DNA of 64,000 nt, from positions 496,001 to 560,000 of the forward strand of contig NZ_JAJNKA010000001.1 in the NCBI RefSeq assembly GCF_021533215.1, written 5' to 3'. This document shows, piece after piece, positions 53,817 to 63,268 of the stretch. The notes under the pieces were generated by a model, which ran no database searches, had not been told where the DNA came from, and saw nothing but the letters and a program-made list of their open reading frames with translations. Both the position numbers and the translations under genes were made by a program. Source of the DNA: Portibacter lacus. GTDB taxonomy: Bacteria > Bacteroidota > Bacteroidia > Chitinophagales > Saprospiraceae. Each line of letters opens with the position of its first letter. The first letter of the stretch is position 1.

Positions 53817-56800
53817 ATGCAAATCACAAAAAGTCCCTATAACATGGTAAAGAAATGCGCTCTATTTTTACTTGGACTATTCGCAATAATTCAAGTTTCT
53901 ACTGCTCAGGTCGTCGTTAAGATTAGTGACGATGCAACAGACGTAGGAGGAACAGTTGACATGGATGTTACGTTTGATAACTTTTCCGATATTATTGCTT
54001 TTCAATATTCTATCGACTGGGATGAAACAAAGTTTTCGTTTAATTCTATTGTAAATGTTACAACTGATTTAGATCAATTTACGGCAGGAGGAATAGGCAC
54101 ACCAGCAAGTGGTGGAGATGCAGGAGTTATTACTGTTTCTTGGAGTAAAACGAATACCCAACCAGAAACATTAGCTGATAATACAAGAATGTTCACATTA
54201 AGGTTGAATGCTATTGGTAGTGCTTGTGATGTTTCCGATGTGAAATTATCGAATACGCCTACGGTAATTGAATTTTCTGATAGTAATACGAATAATGTGG
54301 GAGCGACACCTGAAAATGGAGAAGCTTCTATTAATGGCACAGGATGTAATAGCGGAGGTGATGATCTAGTTATTACAGTAGACGATGTAACAGCTAATTC
54401 AGGAGATAATAAATGTGTACCGATTACAGTAAGTAATTTTATAGATATTCAAGGAGTTGTTTTTGGTGTGAAATTCGACCCATCTATAATAAAATATACA
54501 GGCTTTCAAAATGCAAATTTACCTGATTTTTCTTCAGGAAATATAGCAGATAATAATTCGGAAGCAGGAGAAGTAAATGTATTATGGTTTGATAATTCAG
54601 TAATGAATCCAGTAACTTTAGAAGGAACATTATTGGAATTGTGCTTTGATGCTATAGGAAGTGGTGGAGATGTAAGTGATGTAGAGATTGTTGATCCAGC
54701 AACTTCTGAAATTGAATTTACAAACTCAGATGAAAATGCGGTTCCATATGAAGTTAACCAAGGATCATTTACGATAGAAGGAATGGGAAATCCTAATGAT
54801 TTTATGTTAATCGCAGATGATATTAATATTAATATGGGTGAGACTGGTTGTGTACCTATTTCAGTTGCCAATTTTAATAGCATTCAGACGATGCAGTTTG
54901 TAGTGAAATGGGATCCAACTCAACTACTGTTTACAGAAGTGAAATCACTTAACCTTGATCAGTTATCTGATGATAACTTAACATTGAAAGATGATGATAG
55001 AATAAGAATATCATGGAGTAATGCTTCTAGTGCAACAGTTGCAGATGGTACAGTAATTTTTGAGGTTTGCTTAGAAGCAAAAGGAGATTGCGACGCAACA
55101 TCATCTATCGATTTTACAAGTGATCCGTTTTTCGCAATCGAAGTGAGTAATTCTTCGAATGATTTAGTACCTGTTAGCAGAACATCAGGATCTGTGAAGA
55201 TCGATTGTGATGGATGTAGCATAGCTATTCGCTCATTAGAGAAACCAAGCTGTCCAGGTGAAGCAGACGGAAATATACTTGTGAATGTGGGGAGCCCAGG
55301 AGTAACTTATAACTGTATATGGAAAAATAGTGCAGGAACAGTTATTCAAGAAAGCAGCTCTTGTGATCTTGAAAATGTTGCAGCAGGAACTTATACCTTA
55401 GAAATAGATGATGGTGCAAGTTGCCAAGAAACAAGAACATTTACACTAGAAGATCCAGGAACAATTGTTTTCGGAGGTTCTAAGTCTGATGAAGATGAGT
55501 CGTGTGATGGAAGTATTAATCTGGAAATGATAGGAGGAACTGGTCCGTATACTTTCTTGTGGGAAAATGCTTCTACAGGTGCTATTCGAACAGAGTTATG
55601 CGCAGGTGAATACTGTGTAACTGCAACGGATGCTAATGGTTGTGTTGCTGAGACGTGTTTTACCATTAATGCTAATGGTCCAGGAGCATGTAATGTAGAG
55701 GTGACAGATAATAGATGTTTCGGTGATGATGATGGAGCAATCGATATAGATTTTTGCGGGGGAACTGGTCCTTACACGATTACGTGGTCAGGTCCATCCG
55801 GTGATTACACAACAGAAGATATAAGTGGTCTTGCCGCTGGTGACTATAATTATACCATAACAGATTCTTCAAATCCTGCATTAACAGGGACAGGATCGGT
55901 TACTGTAGGTCAGCCAGCTGAAATAATGATATCAAGTATGACTACGGCTTCCGATGGAGATAACGGTGCAATTGATATAACAGTAACAGGTGGAGTTGGA
56001 CCTTACTCATATGTTTGGTCAGGAGGTCAGTTAACAGAGGATATTAGCGGGCTAGCTTCAGCAACTTATACGGTAATGGTTACTGATGAAAACAACTGTA
56101 GCGTAACTTCTGATCCTATTCAAGTTAATTCGAATACAATAAACTTTGTTAGAACAGGTGAATTTGATGCCTCATGTAATGGAGTTTGTGATGGTGTAAT
56201 AGAAGGAACAGTCAGTGGAGGTTCTGGTGGATATACTTATAAACTAAATGATTCAGGTATTACATTCCCAGTAACAGGCTTATGTCCTGGAGACTATACA
56301 TTTGAAATCACTGATGATAGTGGAGAAAGTATTACTTATCCGATAACGGTAGGTGATCCAGATCCACTTACCATTGAAATTCAAAATAAAATGAACTGTA
56401 CTTCTGGTAATCAAGATGGATTTATAGAAGTAGAAGCACTAGGAGGTACACCTGAATATACTTTTACTTGGAATGTTACGGGTACAGGAAAGAGACTATC
56501 AAATCTTGGAGATGGTAAGTATAATGTTCTGGTAACTGATGCAAGGGGATGTACAGCAGCTAGAGAAAATATACAGATTATATGTGATGGGGGTGAATGT
56601 TTTACTTCTAGAACAATTATAACGCCAAATGGAGATGGAAATAATGATGAATTTATCATTATGTGTTCTGATGACTTTGCTAATAAGTTACTCGTATTCG
56701 ATAGATGGGGGAAAACGGTTTTTTCACAAGATAGTTATGATAATACTTGGTTAGGAACCAATAGTAATGGAGATGAATTACCAGATGGTGGATATCTATG

Positions 56801-56879
56801 GATATTAGAAATCACTAATGGAGATGGCTCTAAAGAAATTAAGAAAGGAACAGTAAGTATTATAAGAGATCAGTTTTAA
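53817..56879 (+). CDS. Surface protein with three cohesin-like domains, SprB repeats and T9SS type B signal
   Basis: 1020 residues. Signal peptide CALFLLGLFAIIQVSTAQ (an internal ATG at 53844 could also start it). Three cohesin-like modules lie about 32-178, 184-327 and 330-470; each opens with a V-x-[V/I]-D/S-D-...-GG/GE strand, has an IQxxQFxVxWDPxxLxF-type strand and ends with a GxASI/GSFTI/GSVKI strand. About 475-925 are roughly six SprB-type repeats (GGTGPYTITWSGP, LAAGDYNYTITD, GGVGPYSYVWSGG). The C-terminus is a T9SS type B / gliding-motility CTD: ITPNGDGNNDEFIIMCSDDF, VFDRWGKTVF and LPDGGYLWILE. Its SprF partner follows at 34 nt. Confidence 0.85.
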   Translation: MQITKSPYNMVKKCALFLLGLFAIIQVSTAQVVVKISDDATDVGGTVDMDVTFDNFSDIIAFQYSIDWDETKFSFNSIVNVTTDLDQFTAGGIGTPASGGDAGVITVSWSKTNTQPETLADNTRMFTLRLNAIGSACDVSDVKLSNTPTVIEFSDSNTNNVGATPENGEASINGTGCNSGGDDLVITVDDVTANSGDNKCVPITVSNFIDIQGVVFGVKFDPSIIKYTGFQNANLPDFSSGNIADNNSEAGEVNVLWFDNSVMNPVTLEGTLLELCFDAIGSGGDVSDVEIVDPATSEIEFTNSDENAVPYEVNQGSFTIEGMGNPNDFMLIADDININMGETGCVPISVANFNSIQTMQFVVKWDPTQLLFTEVKSLNLDQLSDDNLTLKDDDRIRISWSNASSATVADGTVIFEVCLEAKGDCDATSSIDFTSDPFFAIEVSNSSNDLVPVSRTSGSVKIDCDGCSIAIRSLEKPSCPGEADGNILVNVGSPGVTYNCIWKNSAGTVIQESSSCDLENVAAGTYTLEIDDGASCQETRTFTLEDPGTIVFGGSKSDEDESCDGSINLEMIGGTGPYTFLWENASTGAIRTELCAGEYCVTATDANGCVAETCFTINANGPGACNVEVTDNRCFGDDDGAIDIDFCGGTGPYTITWSGPSGDYTTEDISGLAAGDYNYTITDSSNPALTGTGSVTVGQPAEIMISSMTTASDGDNGAIDITVTGGVGPYSYVWSGGQLTEDISGLASATYTVMVTDENNCSVTSDPIQVNSNTINFVRTGEFDASCNGVCDGVIEGTVSGGSGGYTYKLNDSGITFPVTGLCPGDYTFEITDDSGESITYPITVGDPDPLTIEIQNKMNCTSGNQDGFIEVEALGGTPEYTFTWNVTGTGKRLSNLGDGKYNVLVTDARGCTAARENIQIICDGGECFTSRTIITPNGDGNNDEFIIMCSDDFANKLLVFDRWGKTVFSQDSYDNTWLGTNSNGDELPDGGYLWILEITNGDGSKEIKKGTVSIIRDQF

Positions 56880-56913
56880 CTGGAATAAAATCCTTAACTT
56901 TCAAAGCAATAAC

Positions 56914-57828
56914 ATGAACAGAATAATAATAGCTTTAGTATTAATAATGGGTATGTTCCTGAATGGGAATGCGCAAGAGAGAAGTGTATATACTCACCAC
57001 TTTGTGAATCCTGTGCTAGTGAATCCAGCAGCGACTGGTTTTAGCGGTGATCATGGCATAGTACTTAATTACAATAATAAGTGGGCGGGCTTCGATAATG
57101 GGCCTAAAGCACTTACACTTTCGTATGATGGTCCGATTGCAAATCGACTTTCATTAGGTGGAATCTTATTTAGAGATGGATTTGCTGCAGAGGAGACGAT
57201 TAAAGGACAGTTGTCGTTTGCGTATAAAATTCCAGCGGAAAATTATGAAATCAGTTTTGGGATAGCTACAGAATATTTACAGTTTGGATTATCTGGTCCA
57301 GCTTTAACTTCTCCATTAGTAAGCTATGATGATCCATTGATAAAGGATCGTTTAGCTGGAGCAAGATTCTTTGATGTAGCTGTTGCAACATATGGGACTT
57401 TTAATGATAATATAAAATTTGGATTAGTGTTACCTGGTTTAGTTAGGGCAAGATTAGATGATAATGGTGGAGAATCAGCACGTACAATTAATTATATCCT
57501 TCACTTAGGTTATCAGTATGATGTTCCAAATTATGACTTTTATATAGAGCCGTCCCTTTTTATTAAGCAATTGAGAGGTGTACCATTCCATGCAGATGTG
57601 AATCTAAAATTTGGATTTATGGAAGAGCAATTAATAGGAGGATTATCTTATGCACTGGGTTATGACCGCTTTGGCTTTTTGCTAGGCACACAGGTGAATA
57701 ACTTTAAAGTGTTCTATTCATATAATGTATCACTAGAGGAGTCACAGGCTTATCATAATGGAATGCATGAAATAACGCTAGGATTTAACATAAGCAGGTT
57801 GAATCAAGAAGAAATAATGAATAAATAA
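56914..57828 (+). CDS. PorP/SprF family type IX secretion system membrane protein
   Basis: 304 residues with signal peptide MNRIIIALVLIMGMFLNGNA. The family start HHFVNPVLVNPAATGFSGDH and LNYNNKWAGFDNGPKALTLS is clear, followed by beta strands of an outer-membrane barrel (LSLGGILFRDG, FRFEISFGIATEYLQF-type) and ending TLGFNISRLN. PorP/SprF proteins attach T9SS cargo with type B CTDs to the cell surface; here the cargo is almost certainly the cohesin/SprB protein encoded just before it. Confidence 0.93.
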   Translation: MNRIIIALVLIMGMFLNGNAQERSVYTHHFVNPVLVNPAATGFSGDHGIVLNYNNKWAGFDNGPKALTLSYDGPIANRLSLGGILFRDGFAAEETIKGQLSFAYKIPAENYEISFGIATEYLQFGLSGPALTSPLVSYDDPLIKDRLAGARFFDVAVATYGTFNDNIKFGLVLPGLVRARLDDNGGESARTINYILHLGYQYDVPNYDFYIEPSLFIKQLRGVPFHADVNLKFGFMEEQLIGGLSYALGYDRFGFLLGTQVNNFKVFYSYNVSLEESQAYHNGMHEITLGFNISRLNQEEIMNK

Positions 57829-58160
57829 GAAACAATAGATATTGTAATGGATTAGTATTTAGATTACTTAGATATGAAACATTTCTATAATATGAAAAAT
57901 ACCAAAATGTTGGTATTAAATCACAAGATCGAAAATGTATCTTTGTGTTTGTGAGTGCTGGGGCAAAAGTGTTCCTAAGTATTCTATTTATAATAAGACA
58001 ACGAAAACTACAATTATTTTAAAGGCTATTTATTTTTGACGAAAGGTAGATAGTACTTACACAAGTTTTACTAGGGTAATTCCAAATTTTTTTGTCTTAA
58101 GTTAAATAAGGCTAACTTTTTTTTGAATTAAAATATATTTAATAACCAAAACTCAATCTC
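57829..58160 (+). other. Noncoding stretch and long leader before the dockerin gene
   Basis: 332 bp without a gene. A TAnnTTTG match (TATCTTTG, 57938-57945) lies 215 nt before the ATG, implying a long 5' leader. A similar distance (210 nt) separates the motif and start of the paralogous gene at 63269. No recognised riboswitch or stable hairpin was seen. Confidence 0.5.
57938..57945 (+). promoter_or_regulatory. Bacteroidota -7 element (TATCTTTG), dockerin gene
   Basis: TATCTTTG matches TAnnTTTG; the distance to the start codon is 215 nt. Confidence 0.45.
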
Positions 58161-61100
58161 ATGAATAAGGCGAATTTTACCTTCTTTCATTTGAAGAGGA
58201 CTAAGATGCGTGGCGTAAATGTTGCTAGCTCTTTGTTCTTATTCTTAAGTTTGTTCTTCTCTGTTAACCTGAGCGGACAAGCGGCACCTTCCTGTGTAGG
58301 AAGCGTGAATATTTCACCAGATCCAGCACTGTGTTCTGTTGATGTAAACGTTGCGACTTTCGGTCTTAACGCTGATGTTGTCTATATAGATGGACTTCCT
58401 GCAGCTGCTTTGACTGGAAATGGAACTGCAACTGTTAATATCGATGTGACATTAATTCCTGCATTTCAGGCAAGTGGTATGGTAATGGATATCACATACA
58501 GTTTAATCCAAGGTACAGTTGATGCTCCTACAAATTCTTGTTGGGGTGTATTTGCATTGGAGGACAAAGCTCCGCCAGCAATCGTTTGTGCGCCGGATGT
58601 AACTATCGACTGTGATGATTATGTTGATGATGGTACTATCTTTATTACTCCTACAGTAGGAGGAATGGTAGCTTCTATCATTGAATGTACAACTATTTCT
58701 ATTGATTCTTCAGATGCAAGAGTTAATGAAATGTGTGTAATGGATGTTATTACAAGAACTTATAGAGTAACTGACAGAAAAGGAAATGTTGCTACTTGTT
58801 CTCAATCAGTAACATTGAATCCTGAAGATCTTGCTGATCTTTCTTTACCTCCATTTTATGATGGTTTAGGTGATAGAGATGGTGTAGTTAGACCTGAAGT
58901 TACTATTAATGGAGTTGCATATACTGTTGTTGACAGTGGAATGATCCAGTGTAGTGATTTAGCTCTTTATAACTTATTAGCTAATGGTCATCCTTCACCG
59001 GATCCAAGTGCGTCTAACCCAGAATTGTTATATACTGGAAGACCTGGTGGATTTGAGTGTGGAACGATCAATGCAGAATTCGAAGATTTAAGAATCGAAA
59101 TTTGCTATGATGCAGGTGAACCATGTTTACAAAATAATCCTTCTTTCAAAGTAGTAAGAGAGTGGACTATTTTAGACTGGTGTTCAGGTGATATCTTAGA
59201 ATACAATCAAATTATTAAGGTAGCAGATACAATTGCTCCAGTAGCAACTGAGTTACCTGATGTAACTATTAGTACAGACCTTTGGGGTTGTGGTGCTACT
59301 TATACATTACCTGCAGCAGCTGCAACTGATAACTGTTCAGCTTCTTCAGCAATTACTGCTTCTTATGGTTCTTCTGAAGGAACAATCGTAGGAAACGTTT
59401 TAATCTTACCTTCTGTTGCTAAAACAATGCCAGGAGAAGAAGTTGAAGTATATGTAAATTACTCTGACTGTTGTGGAAACACTTCTATTGATACTTTCTT
59501 AGTAACTGTAGCGGATATGGTTCCTCCAGTTGTTGTAGCAGATGCACATACTGTAGTTTCTTTATCTCAGTATAATGAAGGTGGATTAGCAAAAATTTAT
59601 GCTAGTACATTTGATGATGGATCACACGATGGTTGTGGACCGATTGCAATGTCAGTACAAAGAATGGGTTCTGCTTGTTCTGGAGACCTTCCAGGAGAAG
59701 GAGTTATTCCAGGTGATGATGATGATTTAGAAAACGAAGATGGAACTGATGACTCTGAAACAGGAGCAACAGGACTATGGTTTGATTATGTACATTTCTG
59801 TTGTGAAGATGTTCAGTTTGACGAAAACGGAGATCAAATACCAGTAATGGTTGTATTCAGAGTTTGTGATGATGCAAACATGGATGGAGAGATAGGAAAT
59901 ACTGGAGATTACTGTAATACTGCAATGGTAGAAGTTATCGTTCAAGATAAATTGCCACCAGCATGTGCAGTACCTGCTAATACTTCTATTAATTGTATTG
60001 ATTTAGTAGCTATTCAAGATTTAGTTGACGCAGGTCCTTTATCTGAAGCTGACGTTGCTAAAGTAAATGCATTATTTGGTGAGTCAATCGGAGCTGCTAC
60101 TTGTAATGTTGAGCAATCTGTTCAATTAACAGGTGGTGAAGTATGTGGAGACGGTGAAATCGAAAGAACAGTTGTTGTAACAAACACTGTTAATGGTAAA
60201 ACTGCTACTTGTACTCAGACTATTGATGTTGTTGTTTTAGATGAGAACATCTTATCATGTGATGATATTACTTTCCCAGCTGGTTCTCCAGAAGCGACTG
60301 TAGTTAATCCTGATAACTCTATTGGTTACCACTGGTGTGATACAAACTACGATCAAATTGATGATACTGAAGACGGAACTTTCGTTGAAACTCAGAACTT
60401 TGGCGCAATCACTATCGATAACTGTGACGGTGTAACTATTACTCCTCCTGTTGTAAATATTGATAACCTTTGTTCAGAAGTAGGAATTAATCTTTCTTTA
60501 GATACATTTAACTTTAATGGTGGAGGATGTAAGAAAATCTTAGCTCATTGGGAAATTATTGACCAGTGTGTATTCCAAGAAAATTACTTACACAAACCAT
60601 CTACAGATCCTAAGACATGGGAGGTTAATCCTTTCGTTGCTGAAAACGGATACTTTGAATTATATGTAGAATATGACTTATTTGACACAGAAGGTCCAAT
60701 CATCGAATGTGGTGACGGAGCTGTAGTTGGATGTGGTGAAACATTAACTGGTGCATTAACTGCAACAGCAACTGATGCTTGTACTACTGATTCTCAGTTT
60801 TTTGGATGGTCTTGGAGACTTGATGTTGATGCAGATGGTGACATCGATGCACAAGGTGAAGGTTCTTCAGTGACTCCTGCTGATTTAGGTTTAACTTCTT
60901 TCCCAGAAGGAAATCACATAATTACTTGGATTGTTTCTGACGGATGTGGTAACATTTCTTCTAAAGATTGTCCTTTCGGATTAGAAATCAAAGATGAAAA
61001 AGCTCCTACTCCTTACTGTTATGACGGATTAGCTTCTGCTGTAATGTTAGGAAATGGATCAGTTACAATGTGGGCTTCTGATTTTGATAGAGGTTCTTTT

Positions 61101-62630
61101 GATGCATGTACTGATGTAACAGTAACTATTTTACCTGAGCAAGATGTTGTAGATGAAACTGATAACCCAAGAGCGAATCTTGAGAAATCAAAAGTAACTG
61201 TAACTAATGTAACAGATGGTGAAACAGTTTATGGTTGGGAATTTGGTTGTGAGTATATCGCAAACGGAGTTGCAGCTACTATCGATGTTAGATTGTATGT
61301 TGAAGATGAGGCTGGTAATTTCGATTACTGTACTGCAAGCTTTAGATTACAAGATAACTTAGGTGGATGTCCAGATGTTGATGGTGCATTACTTAATGTA
61401 GGTGGTAAAGTTGCTACTGAAGAAGGAAATTCTGTTGATAATGTTGTTGTTGAAGCAATGGCAGCTAATCCTGAATTCCCTAAGTATGCTAATACTGACG
61501 CTGACGGAAACTATGCATTCAATAACAATCCTGCTTTCTTAAGCTATGAAATCTCTTCAGTAAGAGATGATAGCCACATGAATGGAGTATCTACATTGGA
61601 TTTAGTATTAATTCAGAAGCACATCTTAAATATTGAATCTTTAGATTCTCCATATAAGAGAATTGCTGCTGACATCAACAATGATGGAAGTATCAAAGTT
61701 GCTGATTTATTACAATTGAGAAAATTAATCTTAGGATTATACAACGAGAATAAACTACCTTCTAACGAAGCGTGGAGATTTGTTGACGCTGACTTCCAGT
61801 TTGCTGATGCATCTAATCCATTCCCTTTTGATGAAGTAATCAATATTGAAAGCTTAGAAACAGATGTTATGTCTGAGAATTTCGTAGCAATTAAAGTTGG
61901 TGATGTTAACAGTAATGTATCTTTAAGCAGCAATACTAACGCTACTGTAAGATCTAACAAAGCTGTAACATTTGATTTAAATAATGCAGACTTTGCTGCT
62001 GGTGAGATAGTTGAATTAGAATTTACTTCTGCAGACTTCAATGAAGTTTACGGATACCAGTTTACTTTAGAATTTGCTAAAGGATTAACTTTCAATGACA
62101 TCGTACCAGGCGCATTAAACGTGACTGAAGCTAACTTTGGGTTGAATAAAATCTCTGAAGGTGTTATCACAACTTCTTACGACAATGTAAGAGGAGCAAC
62201 TGTTGACGCTAACGAAGTATTATTCACAGTTAAATTTACAGCTACAACTGCTGGTTCTTTAAGCGACATGATTAATGTTTCTTCTAAGAATACTGCTGCT
62301 GAAGCTTATGTAGGTGCTTCTCTTGAAGTAAGTAATGTAGATGCAACATTCAGAACGAATGAAAATAATGCAGCTTCTTACGCACTTTACCAGAATGAGC
62401 CTAACCCGTTCAAAGGTGCTACAGTTATCGGATACGAATTACCTTCTGCTGCTAACGCAACACTTAAGGTATATGATGTAACTGGAAAAGTATTGTACAC
62501 AACAACTGAAACAGGTGTTAAAGGATTTAACAGTATTACTGTTCAAAACTTAAACGCTTCAGGTGTTCTTTACTACCAGTTAGATTCTGATGATTTCACA
62601 GCTACTAAGAAAATGATTATCATCGAGTAA
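58161..62630 (+). CDS. Large surface protein with HYR-like domains, type I dockerin, cohesin-like domain and T9SS type A signal
   Basis: 1489 residues. Signal peptide VASSLFLFLSLFFSVNLSGQ after a MNKANFTFFHLKR start. The first 1080 residues are Cys-rich HYR/Ig-like modules: CWGVFALEDKAPPAIVC, TIDCDDY, VTDRKGNVATC, IDTFLVTVADMVPPV. About 1085-1130 is a carboxypeptidase-regulatory-like fold (VGGKVATEEGNSVDNVVVEA). A type I dockerin at about 1140-1195 has DSHMNGVSTLDLVLIQKHIL and the full Ca loop ADINNDGSIKVADLLQLRKL. A cohesin-like domain (about 1255-1395) includes EVYGYQFTLEFAKGLTF. The C-terminus, ALYQNEPNPFKGATVIGYEL to KKMIIIE, is a T9SS type A tail. Codon use is narrow (Arg almost always AGA), suggesting high expression. 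Confidence 0.85.
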   Translation: MNKANFTFFHLKRTKMRGVNVASSLFLFLSLFFSVNLSGQAAPSCVGSVNISPDPALCSVDVNVATFGLNADVVYIDGLPAAALTGNGTATVNIDVTLIPAFQASGMVMDITYSLIQGTVDAPTNSCWGVFALEDKAPPAIVCAPDVTIDCDDYVDDGTIFITPTVGGMVASIIECTTISIDSSDARVNEMCVMDVITRTYRVTDRKGNVATCSQSVTLNPEDLADLSLPPFYDGLGDRDGVVRPEVTINGVAYTVVDSGMIQCSDLALYNLLANGHPSPDPSASNPELLYTGRPGGFECGTINAEFEDLRIEICYDAGEPCLQNNPSFKVVREWTILDWCSGDILEYNQIIKVADTIAPVATELPDVTISTDLWGCGATYTLPAAAATDNCSASSAITASYGSSEGTIVGNVLILPSVAKTMPGEEVEVYVNYSDCCGNTSIDTFLVTVADMVPPVVVADAHTVVSLSQYNEGGLAKIYASTFDDGSHDGCGPIAMSVQRMGSACSGDLPGEGVIPGDDDDLENEDGTDDSETGATGLWFDYVHFCCEDVQFDENGDQIPVMVVFRVCDDANMDGEIGNTGDYCNTAMVEVIVQDKLPPACAVPANTSINCIDLVAIQDLVDAGPLSEADVAKVNALFGESIGAATCNVEQSVQLTGGEVCGDGEIERTVVVTNTVNGKTATCTQTIDVVVLDENILSCDDITFPAGSPEATVVNPDNSIGYHWCDTNYDQIDDTEDGTFVETQNFGAITIDNCDGVTITPPVVNIDNLCSEVGINLSLDTFNFNGGGCKKILAHWEIIDQCVFQENYLHKPSTDPKTWEVNPFVAENGYFELYVEYDLFDTEGPIIECGDGAVVGCGETLTGALTATATDACTTDSQFFGWSWRLDVDADGDIDAQGEGSSVTPADLGLTSFPEGNHIITWIVSDGCGNISSKDCPFGLEIKDEKAPTPYCYDGLASAVMLGNGSVTMWASDFDRGSFDACTDVTVTILPEQDVVDETDNPRANLEKSKVTVTNVTDGETVYGWEFGCEYIANGVAATIDVRLYVEDEAGNFDYCTASFRLQDNLGGCPDVDGALLNVGGKVATEEGNSVDNVVVEAMAANPEFPKYANTDADGNYAFNNNPAFLSYEISSVRDDSHMNGVSTLDLVLIQKHILNIESLDSPYKRIAADINNDGSIKVADLLQLRKLILGLYNENKLPSNEAWRFVDADFQFADASNPFPFDEVINIESLETDVMSENFVAIKVGDVNSNVSLSSNTNATVRSNKAVTFDLNNADFAAGEIVELEFTSADFNEVYGYQFTLEFAKGLTFNDIVPGALNVTEANFGLNKISEGVITTSYDNVRGATVDANEVLFTVKFTATTAGSLSDMINVSSKNTAAEAYVGASLEVSNVDATFRTNENNAASYALYQNEPNPFKGATVIGYELPSAANATLKVYDVTGKVLYTTTETGVKGFNSITVQNLNASGVLYYQLDSDDFTATKKMIIIE

Positions 62631-62684
62631 TATCGATCTAATCTCCTTCTTAGCAAGCCGAAGATAAAATCGGTTTTTGGGATG

Positions 62685-62719
62685 GCCTCTCTCTAGTTTT
62701 CTAGAGGGGGGCTTTTTTT
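62685..62719 (+). terminator. Intrinsic terminator after the dockerin gene
   Basis: A 12-bp stem (GCCTCTCTCTAG / CTAGAGGGGGGC, two G-U pairs) with a TTTT loop is followed by seven T residues, 54 nt after the stop. It is a strong terminator, fitting a highly expressed gene. Confidence 0.9.
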
Positions 62720-63268
62720 ATGTGCTTAACTCATGGTAATCCTACTATATTAAGTTTAATTTTTTTTCTTCCAAATTGTTATTTTATAGTAATCTATACT
62801 TTTAATGTAGAATTTTCTTTTACTTCTATTATCTCCTAATTGATGCTTCTATTTCACTAGATTTTACTCGTTAATCAATCTTTAGTGGATTTTATGTTCC
62901 CTAATGTATCACCTCGATTTCTTTGTTTTTCTACGTAGAGCTCCTATATGCTCTGTATTCGCACTTATTATTTCCTATCCGTTTTTACATTAAAATTCTC
63001 ATATATATTAAATACCTAAAATAAGGTACTATTACATATTATAAAAATATTATATTTGTATTTAGAAACAAGCCAACTGTTTATGGGTCATTTTATCTGA
63101 CCTGCACAAATCTGAGTGATATATAAGAATAATATAGCATGGAGAAACGACTGCTCTGTGTGATTTTGGACTTTTCGTCTAAGGTATTTAATAACTACAT
63201 TTTAATTTATTGTTGACTGCTGACTACAGTTAATTATTAACTCATTTTAAGTAAACTATAGAAGTCTC
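62720..63268 (+). other. Noncoding stretch before the paralogous surface gene
   Basis: 549 bp, AT-rich, with no credible gene. A TAnnTTTG match (TATATTTG, 63051-63058) gives a leader of about 210 nt before the ATG at 63269. Nothing else was recognised. Confidence 0.5.
63051..63058 (+). promoter_or_regulatory. Bacteroidota -7 element (TATATTTG), paralogous gene
   Basis: TATATTTG matches TAnnTTTG; it lies 210 nt before the start codon, close to the spacing in the upstream paralogue. Confidence 0.4.

Noticed and set aside
61613-62041. 142-codon minus-strand frame
   Set aside because: It is antisense to the dockerin region, without start context or family features.
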